Positions 54,431 through 64,000 of a DNA stretch of 64,000 bases are shown here, piece by piece (position 1 is the first letter of the stretch; every line of letters begins with the position of its first letter). The position numbers were made by a program, and so were the translations under genes. This DNA is from Cyathus striatus (taxonomy: Eukaryota; Basidiomycota; Agaricomycetes; Agaricales; Nidulariaceae): positions 1,364,001 through 1,428,000 of the forward strand of contig JAOVFP010000010.1 of the NCBI GenBank assembly GCA_025738555.1, read 5' to 3'. Under the pieces are notes generated by a model. The model searched no databases, was not told the DNA's origin, and saw nothing but the letters and a program-made list of their open reading frames with translations.

Positions 54431-54983
54431 CTGCTATACTACCTGGAGATGGTGATCAACTGGAAAACTCAAGAAGCATTATTTTGCATCTATGTGGAGG
54501 AACACTAATGCAAATTAGTGAAGTTAATCCACTTTACTGGACACTGCATTACCCACTATTGCTGACAACTGGACAACTGCTTTGGCATCCAGAAATTAAA
54601 TATGCAAACAATCAGGAGGTGGATGATGTAGAGTTTATGGATGCTCTAAACCCTGAGCAGGAAAATAATATTCATCCTCAAAAATGGAAACATGTTTCTC
54701 AAGCTGAATATTTTCGCTATTATTTACACCCAAGAGTAGGGGAACAACTTCATTTATTCCTCTCAAGAAAATTATTTCATGAATTTATTGTTGATATATG
54801 GGCATGCTGTGAGCAATGTCGCTTAAATTGGATCTCATTTAATCAAAGGACAATCTGTGCAGAATCATACCAGACCTTAGTCAATGCTGTTACAGCTAAT
54901 GAAAATGTTCAGGGTAGTGACATTGGCCAGAGAATTATTCTTCCCTCTTCCTTTACAGGTGGTGCAAGGTATATGATACAGAA

Positions 54984-55934
54984 CACAGCAGGCAAGACTG
55001 TTTTATTCCAGGGGTGATTATGATAAATATCTTGGACACATTTTAACAAATTTCTACTATACAGAATTTTAAATCTTATAGAACTAATCTCTGCTATAAA
55101 ATGCATGAATTATTTTAAAATTCTGACAGCCACATTTCTATTAGAATATCTTATAAAATTTTAGATATTCTGTGTATATACAAGAGAAAACTACTTTAAA
55201 TTTTGTGAGGGAAAGTATTGTCAGAATAATCTTAGAATATTTTACATTTTCAGTCAATGATTAACATATTTCTTGCATATTATCATCAGCAGAATATATA
55301 TAGAATATATTCTATTTATTTAAAGTATTAAGTGTATATATAAGAGATTATTAAATGACAACTACTTTATATTTTGCTAGAGGAAGTATTGACAAAAATC
55401 AGTCTATTAATTTAAAATATTCTGAACATATTCTAGACATATTAAGCAACAGAATATTTTAAATTTTATAACTTGTAATCCGCAGAATATTGACATAATA
55501 TTATACATTTTCAAAGTATATTTTGCGAATATTTTGTGAACCACAAGTATAAACATTCTGCTGGTTAATTTTTATAAAATATATCCATAACATTTAAAAT
55601 AAACAGTTAATACTCTGTGTATATCCAGCTGATGAAAATATGCAAGAAATGTGTTAATTATTGATTAAAGATGTAAAATATTCTGAGATTATCTTAACAG
55701 TACTTTCCCTCACAAAATTTAAAGTAGTTTTCTCTTGTATATACACAAAATATCTAAAATTTTACAAGGTATTCTAATAGAAATGTGGCTGTCAGAAATT
55801 TAAAATAATTCATGGATTTTATAGCAGAGATTAGTGCTATAAGATTTAAAATTCTGTACAGTAAAAAATTGTTAAAATGTATCCAAGATATGTATCATAA
55901 TCACTCCTAGAATAAAATAGTCTTGCCTGCTGTG
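54984..55934. mobile_element. Foldback element (951 bp) with ~290-bp inverted arms
   Basis: It begins CACAGCAGGCAAGACT and ends AGTCTTGCCTGCTGTG. The arms stay alignable for about 290 bp (54,984-55,273 against 55,934-55,640) with roughly one difference in eight by eye. A GAA duplication flanks it (54,981-54,983 and 55,935-55,937). Removing the element and one GAA rejoins ATA-CAG-AAC-TGT-CAA in frame, giving RYMIQNCQNALAI, the expected Helitron protein. The interior is AT-rich with a degenerate extra copy of the arm motif and no coding frame. A 3-bp duplication and CAC terminus recall CACTA-type transposons, but the class is uncertain. Confidence 0.85.
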
Positions 55935-58900
55935 GAACTGTCAAAATGCATTAGCTATCAATCATTATTATCATGGAGCTGATCTCTTTATCACTGTTAC
56001 TATGAATCCAAGTCATCCAGATGTTAAAGATGCTTTGGAAGCAGCAGGCTCAGGACTAACACCCAATGACCATCCTGATATTGTAGTCCATATATTCTGT
56101 CAAATGCAAGCTGATCTCATCCACCACATATATAAAGAAGGAATTCTGGGTCGTGCAGTTGCATATGTCTATACTATTGAATTTCAAAAGCATGGATTAC
56201 CACACATGCATATAATTGTCTTTCTGGCTCCTGATGCAAAGTTACAAACTGCTGAGGATGTTGATAGTATGCTTAATGCTGAAATTCCTGATCCAGACAC
56301 ACATCCAGAACTTCATGATTTGGTTATGAAATTTATGATCCATGAACCATGTGGTCCCAATAATCCAAATGCCAGATGCATGAAAGATGGATGGTGTTCA
56401 AAAGGATTTCCAAAACCATTATGGTTATTAATGAGGATTCTTTTGCAAAGCTTAGAAGAAGGCCAGGAAGAAAATACAAGCTTCCAAATGGCACAGAAGT
56501 TGATAACTGTTGGGTGGTTCCTCAAAACTTATTTCTACTATGGTTTTATTATTGTCATATCAATATTGAATGCATTTCTTCTATTAAAGCAATCAAATAT
56601 ATCTACAAGTACATTTACAAGGGACATGATTGCACCACTGTGAAATTTGGTACAGCTCAGGATGAGCCCAAATTATACTTGGATGCTTGCTATGTATCAG
56701 CTCCTGAGGCTGTCTGGCATTTATACTTTTTTCGACTACATGATAAAGTTCCTAATGTCATTTGACTTGCAATACACCTTCCTAATCAACAGACTGTTAC
56801 CTTTGATCAAACAGCTGCAGATTTACAGGAAGTTGTTCAACAAGCTTCAGAACAAGATACTACACTCACAGCATACTTTCAAGCCAATGTAGACCATCCT
56901 GAGGCATGCACTTTATTATATCAGGATATGCCAAACAAGTTTGTGTGGAATGCAACTCAATGTAAATGGACACCATGCCAGAAAGGTTTTGCTATTGGGT
57001 GCATATACTATATTCACCCTACTGCTGGAGAGAGATTTTATTTGTGTACACTGTTGACTACAGTGAAAGGAGCTACTTCTTTTGAAGATTTAAGAACTGT
57101 AGATGGTGTTCTTTGTCCAAATTTTCGAGCTGCATGTTTAGCAAGAGGTCTTCTGGAAGATGATAATGAGTGGCAAGAGTGTCTATGTGATGCAGCTCAT
57201 ATAAAAACTGGCAGTCAACTGCAATATTTATTTTTTGCTATTCTACATGACTGTAGTCCATCTAAGCCATCTGAACTATGGACTGAGTTCTGTGACAATA
57301 TCTGTGATGACCTCAGACACAGTATTCAAAATCACTATCCAAACAGAGATCTCACTGATGAGAATATTCATGACTATGGACTCTATAAGATTGAAAAAAT
57401 ATTAAGACACTCAGGAAAATCACTTTCTGACTGGGAAGAAATGCCACTTCCACAGGATAATTGGGAGCACATGGAAGAAAATCGTCTTATTGGTGATTAA
57501 TGGTACAATCATGCTGAACAGACACATTTAGCAGAACAAAGAATACCGACTCTGAACATGGATCAATGTGCAGCCTTTGACAGAATTGTAGAGGCAGTTC
57601 TCAACTGAACTGGAGAAATATTTTTTCTACATGGACCAGGAGGTACTGGAAAGACCTATGTGTATAACACACTATGCTATTTCCTCTGAGGAAGGGATAA
57701 AATAGTAATTGTAGTGGCATCATCAGGAATTGCAGCATTGCTTATTGTGGGAGGACAAACAGCACATTCAGTATTCAAAATACCTCTGGAAATTGATGAG
57801 ACTTCTACATGCAGAATTCCACAACAGTCAGAGCTTGCAGAACTTATTATTGAAGCTGATATGGTAATTTGGGATGAAGCTCCCATGATGCACCACCATA
57901 TTCATGAGGCAGTTGATTGAACTTTCAAAGATTTGAGAAAGAATAACAACCCTTTTGGAGGATTGACTGTAGTTTTTGGAGGAGACTTTCAGCAAATTCT
58001 TCCAGTTATTGATAAAGGTTCCAGACTTCAAATTGTTGGTGCATGTCTTAGACAGTCATGACTATGGGACCACATTGAAGTTCTTCATTTACACCAAAAT
58101 ATGCGACTTGATGTTGCCAATGAAGAGGAGTGAATCTTTGCTCAATGGCAGCTGGATGTTGGTCATGGTCGAAATGGTCAAGTTGATGAGATTACTCTTC
58201 CAAACAGCTTCAAATGTCCAGATAATACAGTGGATTCATTGATCAATTTTATCTATCCAAATATTGATAGTCAAGAGCCAAAGCCAGATGGATACTTCTC
58301 AGATCACACTATTCTCTCAAGTCATAATGAAGATGTTGATGCCCTTAACAAAAAATTACTGGAGCAATTTCCTGGGGAAACTCAAACCTTTTACTGTGCT
58401 GATAAAATTGATGATAATAATCCAGAAGCTCATGGAGGTGAACTTCTTTATCCAGTTGAATATCTAAATGCAATCAATTGCTCTGGACTACCACTGGCAC
58501 ATTTAGAGCTGAAATTGGGATGTCCTGTAATGACACTTTGGAATCTTAATCCTTCTCAAGGAGTTTGCAATGGAAGTAGAGGAATTATCACACACATGAC
58601 ATCAAGAGTAATAGAAATAAGGTTATTGACTGGGGATAAAAGGGGACAACTGTGTTTGTTCCATGTATGAAGTTGTCTCCAACTGAATCACAGGTGCCAT
58701 TCAAGTTTACATGACATCAGTTTCCACTTTGATTATGCTTTGCAATGACAATCAACAAATCTCAGGGACAATCTGTCAAATATGTTGGACTGGATTTTAG
58801 AACTTCAGTTGTTACTCATGGGCAATTTTATGTTGCAGTTTCTAGGGTAACATCAGTAAGAAATATCAAAGTAATTTGGAATGAAAATAGTGATAGAGCA

Positions 58901-59012
58901 GTTACTTCAAATATAGTGTATCCAGAAGTATTATTACAAACCTAAATATATTTATAATGTATACATATATTTAATAACAGTACATAATTTGAAGTAGAAT
59001 AAACTGGTATGA

Positions 59013-59060
59013 AGAAGCGGGGGGTCTGGGGGGCTGACAGGCCCCCAGCCCGTAAGGCCC
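59013..59060 (+). other. GC-rich hairpin, candidate 3' end of the Helitron
   Basis: CTGGGGG-GCTGACAGG-CCCCCAG forms a 7-bp stem about 80 bp after the last helicase codon, followed by CCCGTAAGGCCCCTGTAG. Helitrons end in a short hairpin followed within about 10-15 bp by CTRR. Here no exact CTRR follows, so the end is only a candidate. Confidence 0.45.
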
Positions 59061-59600
59061 CTGTAGTGAAGCATGGATGTAAGGCTTGTTTTGTAAGGTA
59101 CATGGTACAGTTGCAATTCTGCCTTATATATCAGCCTTATTGGTTTTTTTCTTGTGTATTGCAACACAGTACTCACCTCAATGGAACTGCAAAGATCATC
59201 ATGTCAACACACAACACAACACATCCACATCACCCTCACTGCTACACTTCACCATTCAGCCCAAATTCAGCCCTCCACTCTTGCATTTCTTTGTGTACAA
59301 TGATCTATTGGAAGGGTTCAGCTCTGGTTGCTAGTAGTGGCTGTGAAGTCAAGTTTGAGGAGTGGTTTTGCACTGTGAGGCACACCTGATGCACATGTGT
59401 ATGCAAGGTATGCTATAATAACTTTTTTATTGTTAATATATTCACTCATATTTCATGTGCAGCACATAGCACAAGTGGTTGAGAAGTGGTTCATAAAGTA
59501 GATAGTGTTATAATTACTTAGATACCAATAGATGTCCCTAAAAATATTTCCAATATACAAATTTTAACATAAATATGTTCATTAGATGTGCCTAAATGAC
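59061..59600. other. Non-coding, downstream of the Helitron
   Basis: No gene recognised. A 126-codon frame at 59,009-59,389 lacks a domain and begins in the hairpin. Confidence 0.45.
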
Positions 59601-59840
59601 CTAAGATGCAGCTAGAATTTGGTTACAATATGAATAGATGTCACTATACCCAGCCAGAAAACAACAGCTAGGAAAATTGGACTTTCCTTGGCACTAGATT
59701 ACCCTCAACATACTTAGATCTCACTAGAAAAAAATCTATGTATTCTATATTTTCTGGTGAGATCTAGTGATATATAGTCTTCAGATCCCAATGGATATGG
59801 CTCAATCTTCCTAGACTGACTTTTGACTGGGGTTCAAACT
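59600..59840 (+). repeat. Dispersed repeat R2, plus-strand copy
   Basis: CCCTCAACATACTTAGATCTC, ATGGCTCAATCTTCCTAGAC and TGACTTTTGACTGGGGTTC match the reverse complement of 50,560-50,840. Confidence 0.6.
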
Positions 59841-59937
59841 TAAGATGAACTATCTGAATGTTGGTATATTGTCAGAGAAGATTCTACTGCCATCTGTGTT
59901 TAACAGTCATGTCATATGAGTGTCAAAGTGCACATTT

Positions 59938-60085
59938 ATTGTGCTGTGCAACTTTTTTTTGGTGAGTGTGCAACTTTTTGGGGGGTTATTCAGCACAACT
60001 TTTTATACAAGGCCACAACTTTTCTTTCAGCACAACTTTTTTTTGTTCAACTTTCTTTCAGTGCAACTTTTTCTTTTTCTGCATA
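59938..60085 (+). repeat. CAACTTTTT repeat cluster, left copy
   Basis: GTGCTGTGCAACTTTTTTT, GCACAACTTTTTATACAAGG and CCACAACTTTTC recur in a 150-bp stretch. The order matches the plus-oriented half of the palindrome at 63,031-63,196. Confidence 0.65.
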
Positions 60086-61365
60086 AATCACCTCTAAGTG
60101 AGATGTTGATCTAAATGACACCATTTAGATTAGCCAGTTTATGGTTTCCTACATGAAATAAAATAGTTATTTGAACAAAGCTAATAATATATACATGAAT
60201 CTACTACAATTACTCCAAGCCACATGCTGTACCAACTACATTACACTAACTAAACCACTAGATAAACCACTTTCACATGAGGGAGAGATGTGGGGCAAGC
60301 TTCATGAGAGCCTCAAGCAGGCTAACATAACAGCCAAATTCCAATGGACCAAAGAGATGAGAAGTGAGAGGGCAGTTATGATGATACTGTGAGGGTGAGG
60401 GACCAGGAGTGTGTGAAGGTGAGAATTTGGCAAGTGAGAGTCATGGTGAGGTATTGAAGAAGGTTCCCTGATACTAGGGAAGATGCTGTGCAGACTGGTT
60501 AATGAGCAGAGAGAAGGGAAAGAAAAGAAAAGAACAAACCAGTTGAATTTGGCCATTATACATGCATATTGAATCATGACACTGTGATAGACTTGCTGCA
60601 GGTAAAGTCCACTTCCTCTGTCCATATCCACAAGCTGCTCATCATGCTTCCCAATGCAATCAAGCCTACTGCAAGTCCTACAGGCTCCAAGGTGGTGATT
60701 CCTACTAACACCATGAGGAGCTTGCCTTCATCTTGCTTGAAAGGGGAGGTGGGGGGAAACTTGGTGAATGCATTGAATGCCTGGATGCAAGTGGCTATTG
60801 TGTTGCAAGCCCAGCCCTTGATGTTGGTAATGGTGCATGGGGTTGAAGGCTGCATGTGCAAGTGAGTTGTGGATTTTGGAAGAGGAGGGGAATGGGCTTG
60901 CTGCAGCAGAAGCTAGATGGATACAGGCTGAAGCTGATGTCAAGTTGTTGGCCTCTCATGTTCCCTTCTTCAAGCTCCTCCAGATGAATGCCATGATTGA
61001 AAAAAAAAATGAAAGAAAAATCAGAAAGTACTCACCCTTAAGCAAGTCACAACCAAACAAACCATGGGAGCTGGGAATGCTACTGTTCATTGTCAATCTA
61101 CAGCCATCTTCAAGTCTTGACTGCTGAGTACTGAGGCCTGAGACCTGAAGATGAGAAGTTGCCTGCCAGCAGGCATGGTGCCAGGGAACAGCTGCATTGC
61201 ATGTGAAGGGAACAAAAGCATGTGAATGTGGTGAAGCCATAGATAGAGCAGAATGAGAAGGCGTAGAGACTATTAATGAGTATAAGACTTCTATTGAGGG
61301 AGTGTGAGTAATGTAGGTGTTCACAAGCAGAAAGACTTCAGAGTGGAAACCATGCAGCATTATGC
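60086..61365. other. CpG-poor non-coding DNA
   Basis: No gene supported; open frames on both strands (up to about 110 codons) are without motifs. A short A-rich tract lies at about 61,000. Confidence 0.4.
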
Positions 61366-61412
61366 TTACAGTGACAGTGACAGTGACAGTAATGGTGACA
61401 ATGTCAGTGACA
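61366..61412 (+). repeat. GTGACA microsatellite
   Basis: ACAGTGACAGTGACAGTGAC followed by imperfect copies to 61,412. Confidence 0.8.
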
Positions 61413-61599
61413 TGATGATGTGTACCAGCTGTGTGGGATATCAACAAATATAAACATGATATATGTATCTGTATGTTACTATGTACATGTTAATTGGTAT
61501 TATTTGTATGCTAATTCTCACAGAAGCTGCTGCCAAACACATAATACCAATAGACATGTACACAGTTAAATACAAACACAGATGAATTACATGTAATTT

Positions 61600-62640
61600 T
61601 GTTGGTGTCCCATGGCCCCTCTCTCCTCCTTGCCTTCCCTCCTTCTCCTGCCCTGTCTTGACTCTCATCCCCTTCTCCTCTTCCCCATTCTAGGTGATAA
61701 ACATAGTGCCAAGTGCCACAATGCCTGTTACCATTGTCTCACAAGTGACAAGTATGGCAGTTTCTTCCCCTACCCCCTCTCCTCTTCTTGTCTAGCAAGT
61801 GACAAGTGTAATGGCATGCATGGAAACTTCAAGCACATTACAAGTGTGGCTTCTAGCACTCCCTCTTCTCCCTCTTGTCTCCCCAGTGATGTGTATAACC
61901 AATGTCCCTACTCCCCCTTCCCTCCTTCACCCTTTCCATCCCCTCATGTCTTCCCCCTTCCCCTATGCATAATGACATGCATAGCAGCATCAAGCTCAAG
62001 ACGAGCACCTCCTCTCCTCCTCTTGTCATCTTGCAAGTGACAAGGGCAAGCATTTCCTCCCTCACCCTCATCTGCAAGTAGCAAGGGTGAGCACATTATC
62101 TTCTTGCCCCCTCTCCCCCATCACCCTTTTGCCTTCATCTTGCAAGTGATGAGGGCAAGTGCCTTGTTCCTCCCTCATCTCACAAGTGACAGGGTGTACA
62201 TCTTCCACTCTCACCCTCTCTCCTCTCATTTCCATTGTCCTGATGTCAACAACTTGCCACACCAACCACCAGTAAGTCTCCCACCATCAGCTCATCTCCC
62301 TGTCCCCACTTATCACTCCACCCACCTCAAACCTCCTGCCTCAGCAACCCCCATCAATTTGATGGCACCAACACAGCATTGTAAGCACTAATGTACCAAC
62401 CATTACCACTGTCATCATTGTCATAATGACACATTCATCAACTCCCAGTCCCCACCTTCCCCTCCTCCCCCTCCCTCTCAACCCTTTCTCCTCATCTTGC
62501 AGGTGGCAAGTGCTGTCACACCCCTTCCCTCCCATCTCCCATTCCTTTCCACATCTTGCAAGCAACAAGGGCAAACACCTTCAACCTTGTCTTGCAAATG
62601 ACGAGGTTGGGGTTATGGGCATAGCAATATGAATAGTCAG
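61600..62640 (+). repeat. Degenerate minisatellite around TTGCAAGTGACAAGG
   Basis: A motif close to CTTGCAAGTGACAAGGGCAAG, separated by C/T-rich spacers of 25-100 bp, recurs near 61,738, 61,795, 62,030, 62,070, 62,139, 62,182, 62,496, 62,556 and 62,594. Long stop-free frames on both strands result from the composition. Confidence 0.6.
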
Positions 62641-62919
62641 TGATTAACAGTGATGGAGAGGGTTGTTATCTGCAGATAGTATGTCTCTGGACTCTGTCTC
62701 ATTTACATAGATTGTATACAATTTGTTACTTGTAATTGACATGTAAAACATGATAACTTAATAAGTATGATATACACATGGAGTGATAGTAAATTCATGT
62801 ATATAGTTCCCTTTTCTAAAATTGTGTACAAAAAGTCTTGTATTTCATGTATGTAACTATAAATAGGGCTTAATCTATATGATATTGTTTAAAGTAATTT
62901 CTCACTTCAAAATGATAAT

Positions 62920-63196
62920 TGCATTGAAAAAGTTGTGCAAAATAAAAAAAGTTGTGCTGCCAGAAAAAAGTTGCACTGAAAAAAAGTTGCAGCCTCATGT
63001 AAAAAGTTGTGGCCTCATGCAAAAAGTTGTGCTGTGCAACTTTTTTTGAGGGAGCCACAACTTTCTTGGGTGATTATTTGGTGCAACTTTTTACATGAGG
63101 CCACAACTTTTTTTCAGTGCAACTTTTTCTTTCTCAGTGCAACTTTTTTTTTTTCAGTGCAACTTTTTTCAGTGTAACCTTTTTTCAGTGCAATTC
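62920..63196. mobile_element. Palindromic MITE-like element made of CAACTTTTT units
   Basis: The left half (62,920-63,035) repeats AAAAAGTTG; the right half (63,036-63,196) repeats CAACTTTTT. The ends are AATTGCATTG and CAGTGCAATT, nearly inverted. Motifs such as TTACATGAGGCCACAACTTT occur on both halves in opposite orientation. No coding capacity. A clear target duplication was not found. Confidence 0.6.
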
Positions 63197-64000
63197 ATTA
63201 AGAGGCAGAGCCCTACTTTTTCACTTGCCTCCCCCAGTAATCAATGCCAAATGAAACATAAACAAGTATATTAATCTAGCCAGTGAAAGAGCAACAGATT
63301 ATTAGAGTTAATAAAAGAATGTATAAATTTGAATACTATGACTTCTCATGCCTTACAGGTACTACAACATACAGCTATGTATATTCACTGTCTCTGTGAA
63401 TACCACTAATTACTAACCTACACTTCACTCCACATACAATAACCCTTGTTCACTTCCTAACCATACCGTGCTCTATGCAGCATGTGGGTGCAAGTTTCAC
63501 ACTGATGGTATGTTCCTGTTGATTAGGATACACATAAGATATGCAGGGGTACACTGGGACAAAGAAAGTCAGTCAAGAAGATTGGTTGATATGAATTTTA
63601 TGAGTGTACCAACCAATGGTAAAATGGGACATGAAGGAAGGTGAAGGCTAAGAGAGGAGAATAATAGGAGAGTGCTCACTTGAGGCTGTAAGTGACTGTG
63701 GTATGTATCAGATACTGGGCCATTAGCAGAGGTCCAAGTGGCATTGGACATGGCCCACACTATTGCAACCAACAAGATCCAGAGCAAACAACTCCTTACA
63801 TACCATCTGTTCCTCTACACACCCAAAATAGCCGTGATCCTCCCCATCAATGGCAGCTCCAATACAGTTCAAGCCCACAAGGGGAACTTACAAAGAGAAC
63901 TGTGAGCACAGCTTGGTGATCTTCTGCATTGTCAGTGTCAGTGGATTCCAATGCTTTGAAGCAGAGGCAACGAACAGGATGGTGTACTTCAACAAGTTAA
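63197..64000. other. CpG-poor non-coding DNA to the window end
   Basis: No gene or bounded element recognised. Short frames only. Confidence 0.45.

Larger units (their letters stand above)
52104..58945 (+). pseudogene. Helitron Rep/helicase (HUH nuclease + Pif1-like helicase), broken and interrupted
   Basis: The order is: RG repeats (52,253-52,545); introns at 52,581-52,634 and 52,719-52,774; a zinc-finger-like CPDCGALHW near 52,911; the Helitron-specific N-terminal region (RQYNSALAMTS; FRIQGRVYHFSGSL) to 53,530; then after two insertions ILPGDGDQLENSR, NCQNALAI and the HUH motif GLPHMHIIVFL (His at 56,203 and 56,209), and the two-tyrosine motif KYIYKYIYKG near 56,600. The helicase has Walker A GPGGTGKT (57,633), DEAPM (57,883), [10 protein letters not shown] (57,978) and INKSQGQ (58,748). 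Breaks include frameshifts near 53,070, 56,420 and 58,690, many TGA stops and a TAA at 57,498. It resembles rolling-circle Helitron proteins and is certainly non-functional. Confidence 0.9.

Overview
The window looks like nuclear DNA of a filamentous basidiomycete, probably an agaricomycete. The evidence is 50-70 bp GT-AG introns, a DUF6533-type seven-helix membrane protein, a pair of small secreted LysM proteins, and a mix of Ty3/Gypsy chromoviruses, a pogo-like DNA transposon and a Helitron. I cannot name the species. Gene functions come from recognising family motifs in translation; no database was searched.

The window has three compartments. The flanks (about 1-22,850 and 48,400-64,000) are transposon-rich and, by eye, almost free of CpG. 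The middle (about 22,850-48,400) keeps normal CpG and holds five host genes, all on the minus strand: a Ser/Pro-rich coiled-coil protein (23,803-26,012), a DUF6533 membrane protein (28,859-30,475), a large polyglutamine/coiled-coil protein (35,013-38,841), and two paralogous LysM proteins (41,977-42,617 and 44,235-44,885). Between the first two genes lies a tandem array of tRNA-like modules (26,826-28,545).

The left flank is a three-layer nest. An old chromovirus, Gypsy-A (2,239-19,073), was inserted at its gag/pol boundary by a young, nearly intact relative, Gypsy-B (4,619-11,529, TSD GTTTT). Its 3' LTR was split by a pogo-like transposon (15,466-18,793, TSD TA). Gypsy-A and the pogo element are broken almost only by TGA stops, mostly at former Arg codons, as CpG deamination predicts. 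Downstream are minisatellites and a non-autonomous hAT-like element (20,597-21,820, 8-bp TSD).

The right flank holds a degraded Helitron (roughly 52.0-59.06 kb) whose Rep/helicase gene carries two further insertions: a 900-bp solo LTR and a 951-bp foldback element with a GAA target duplication. Removing each, together with one copy of its target duplication, restores the reading frame at that point.

The most interesting signals are: (i) strand-symmetric CpG decay that orders the insertions in time; (ii) two Gypsy copies that share LTRs, primer site and pol but have very different capsid modules, and each carry a small transmembrane ORF after pol; (iii) a tRNA-like tandem array; (iv) the foldback and hAT-like elements with precise boundaries.
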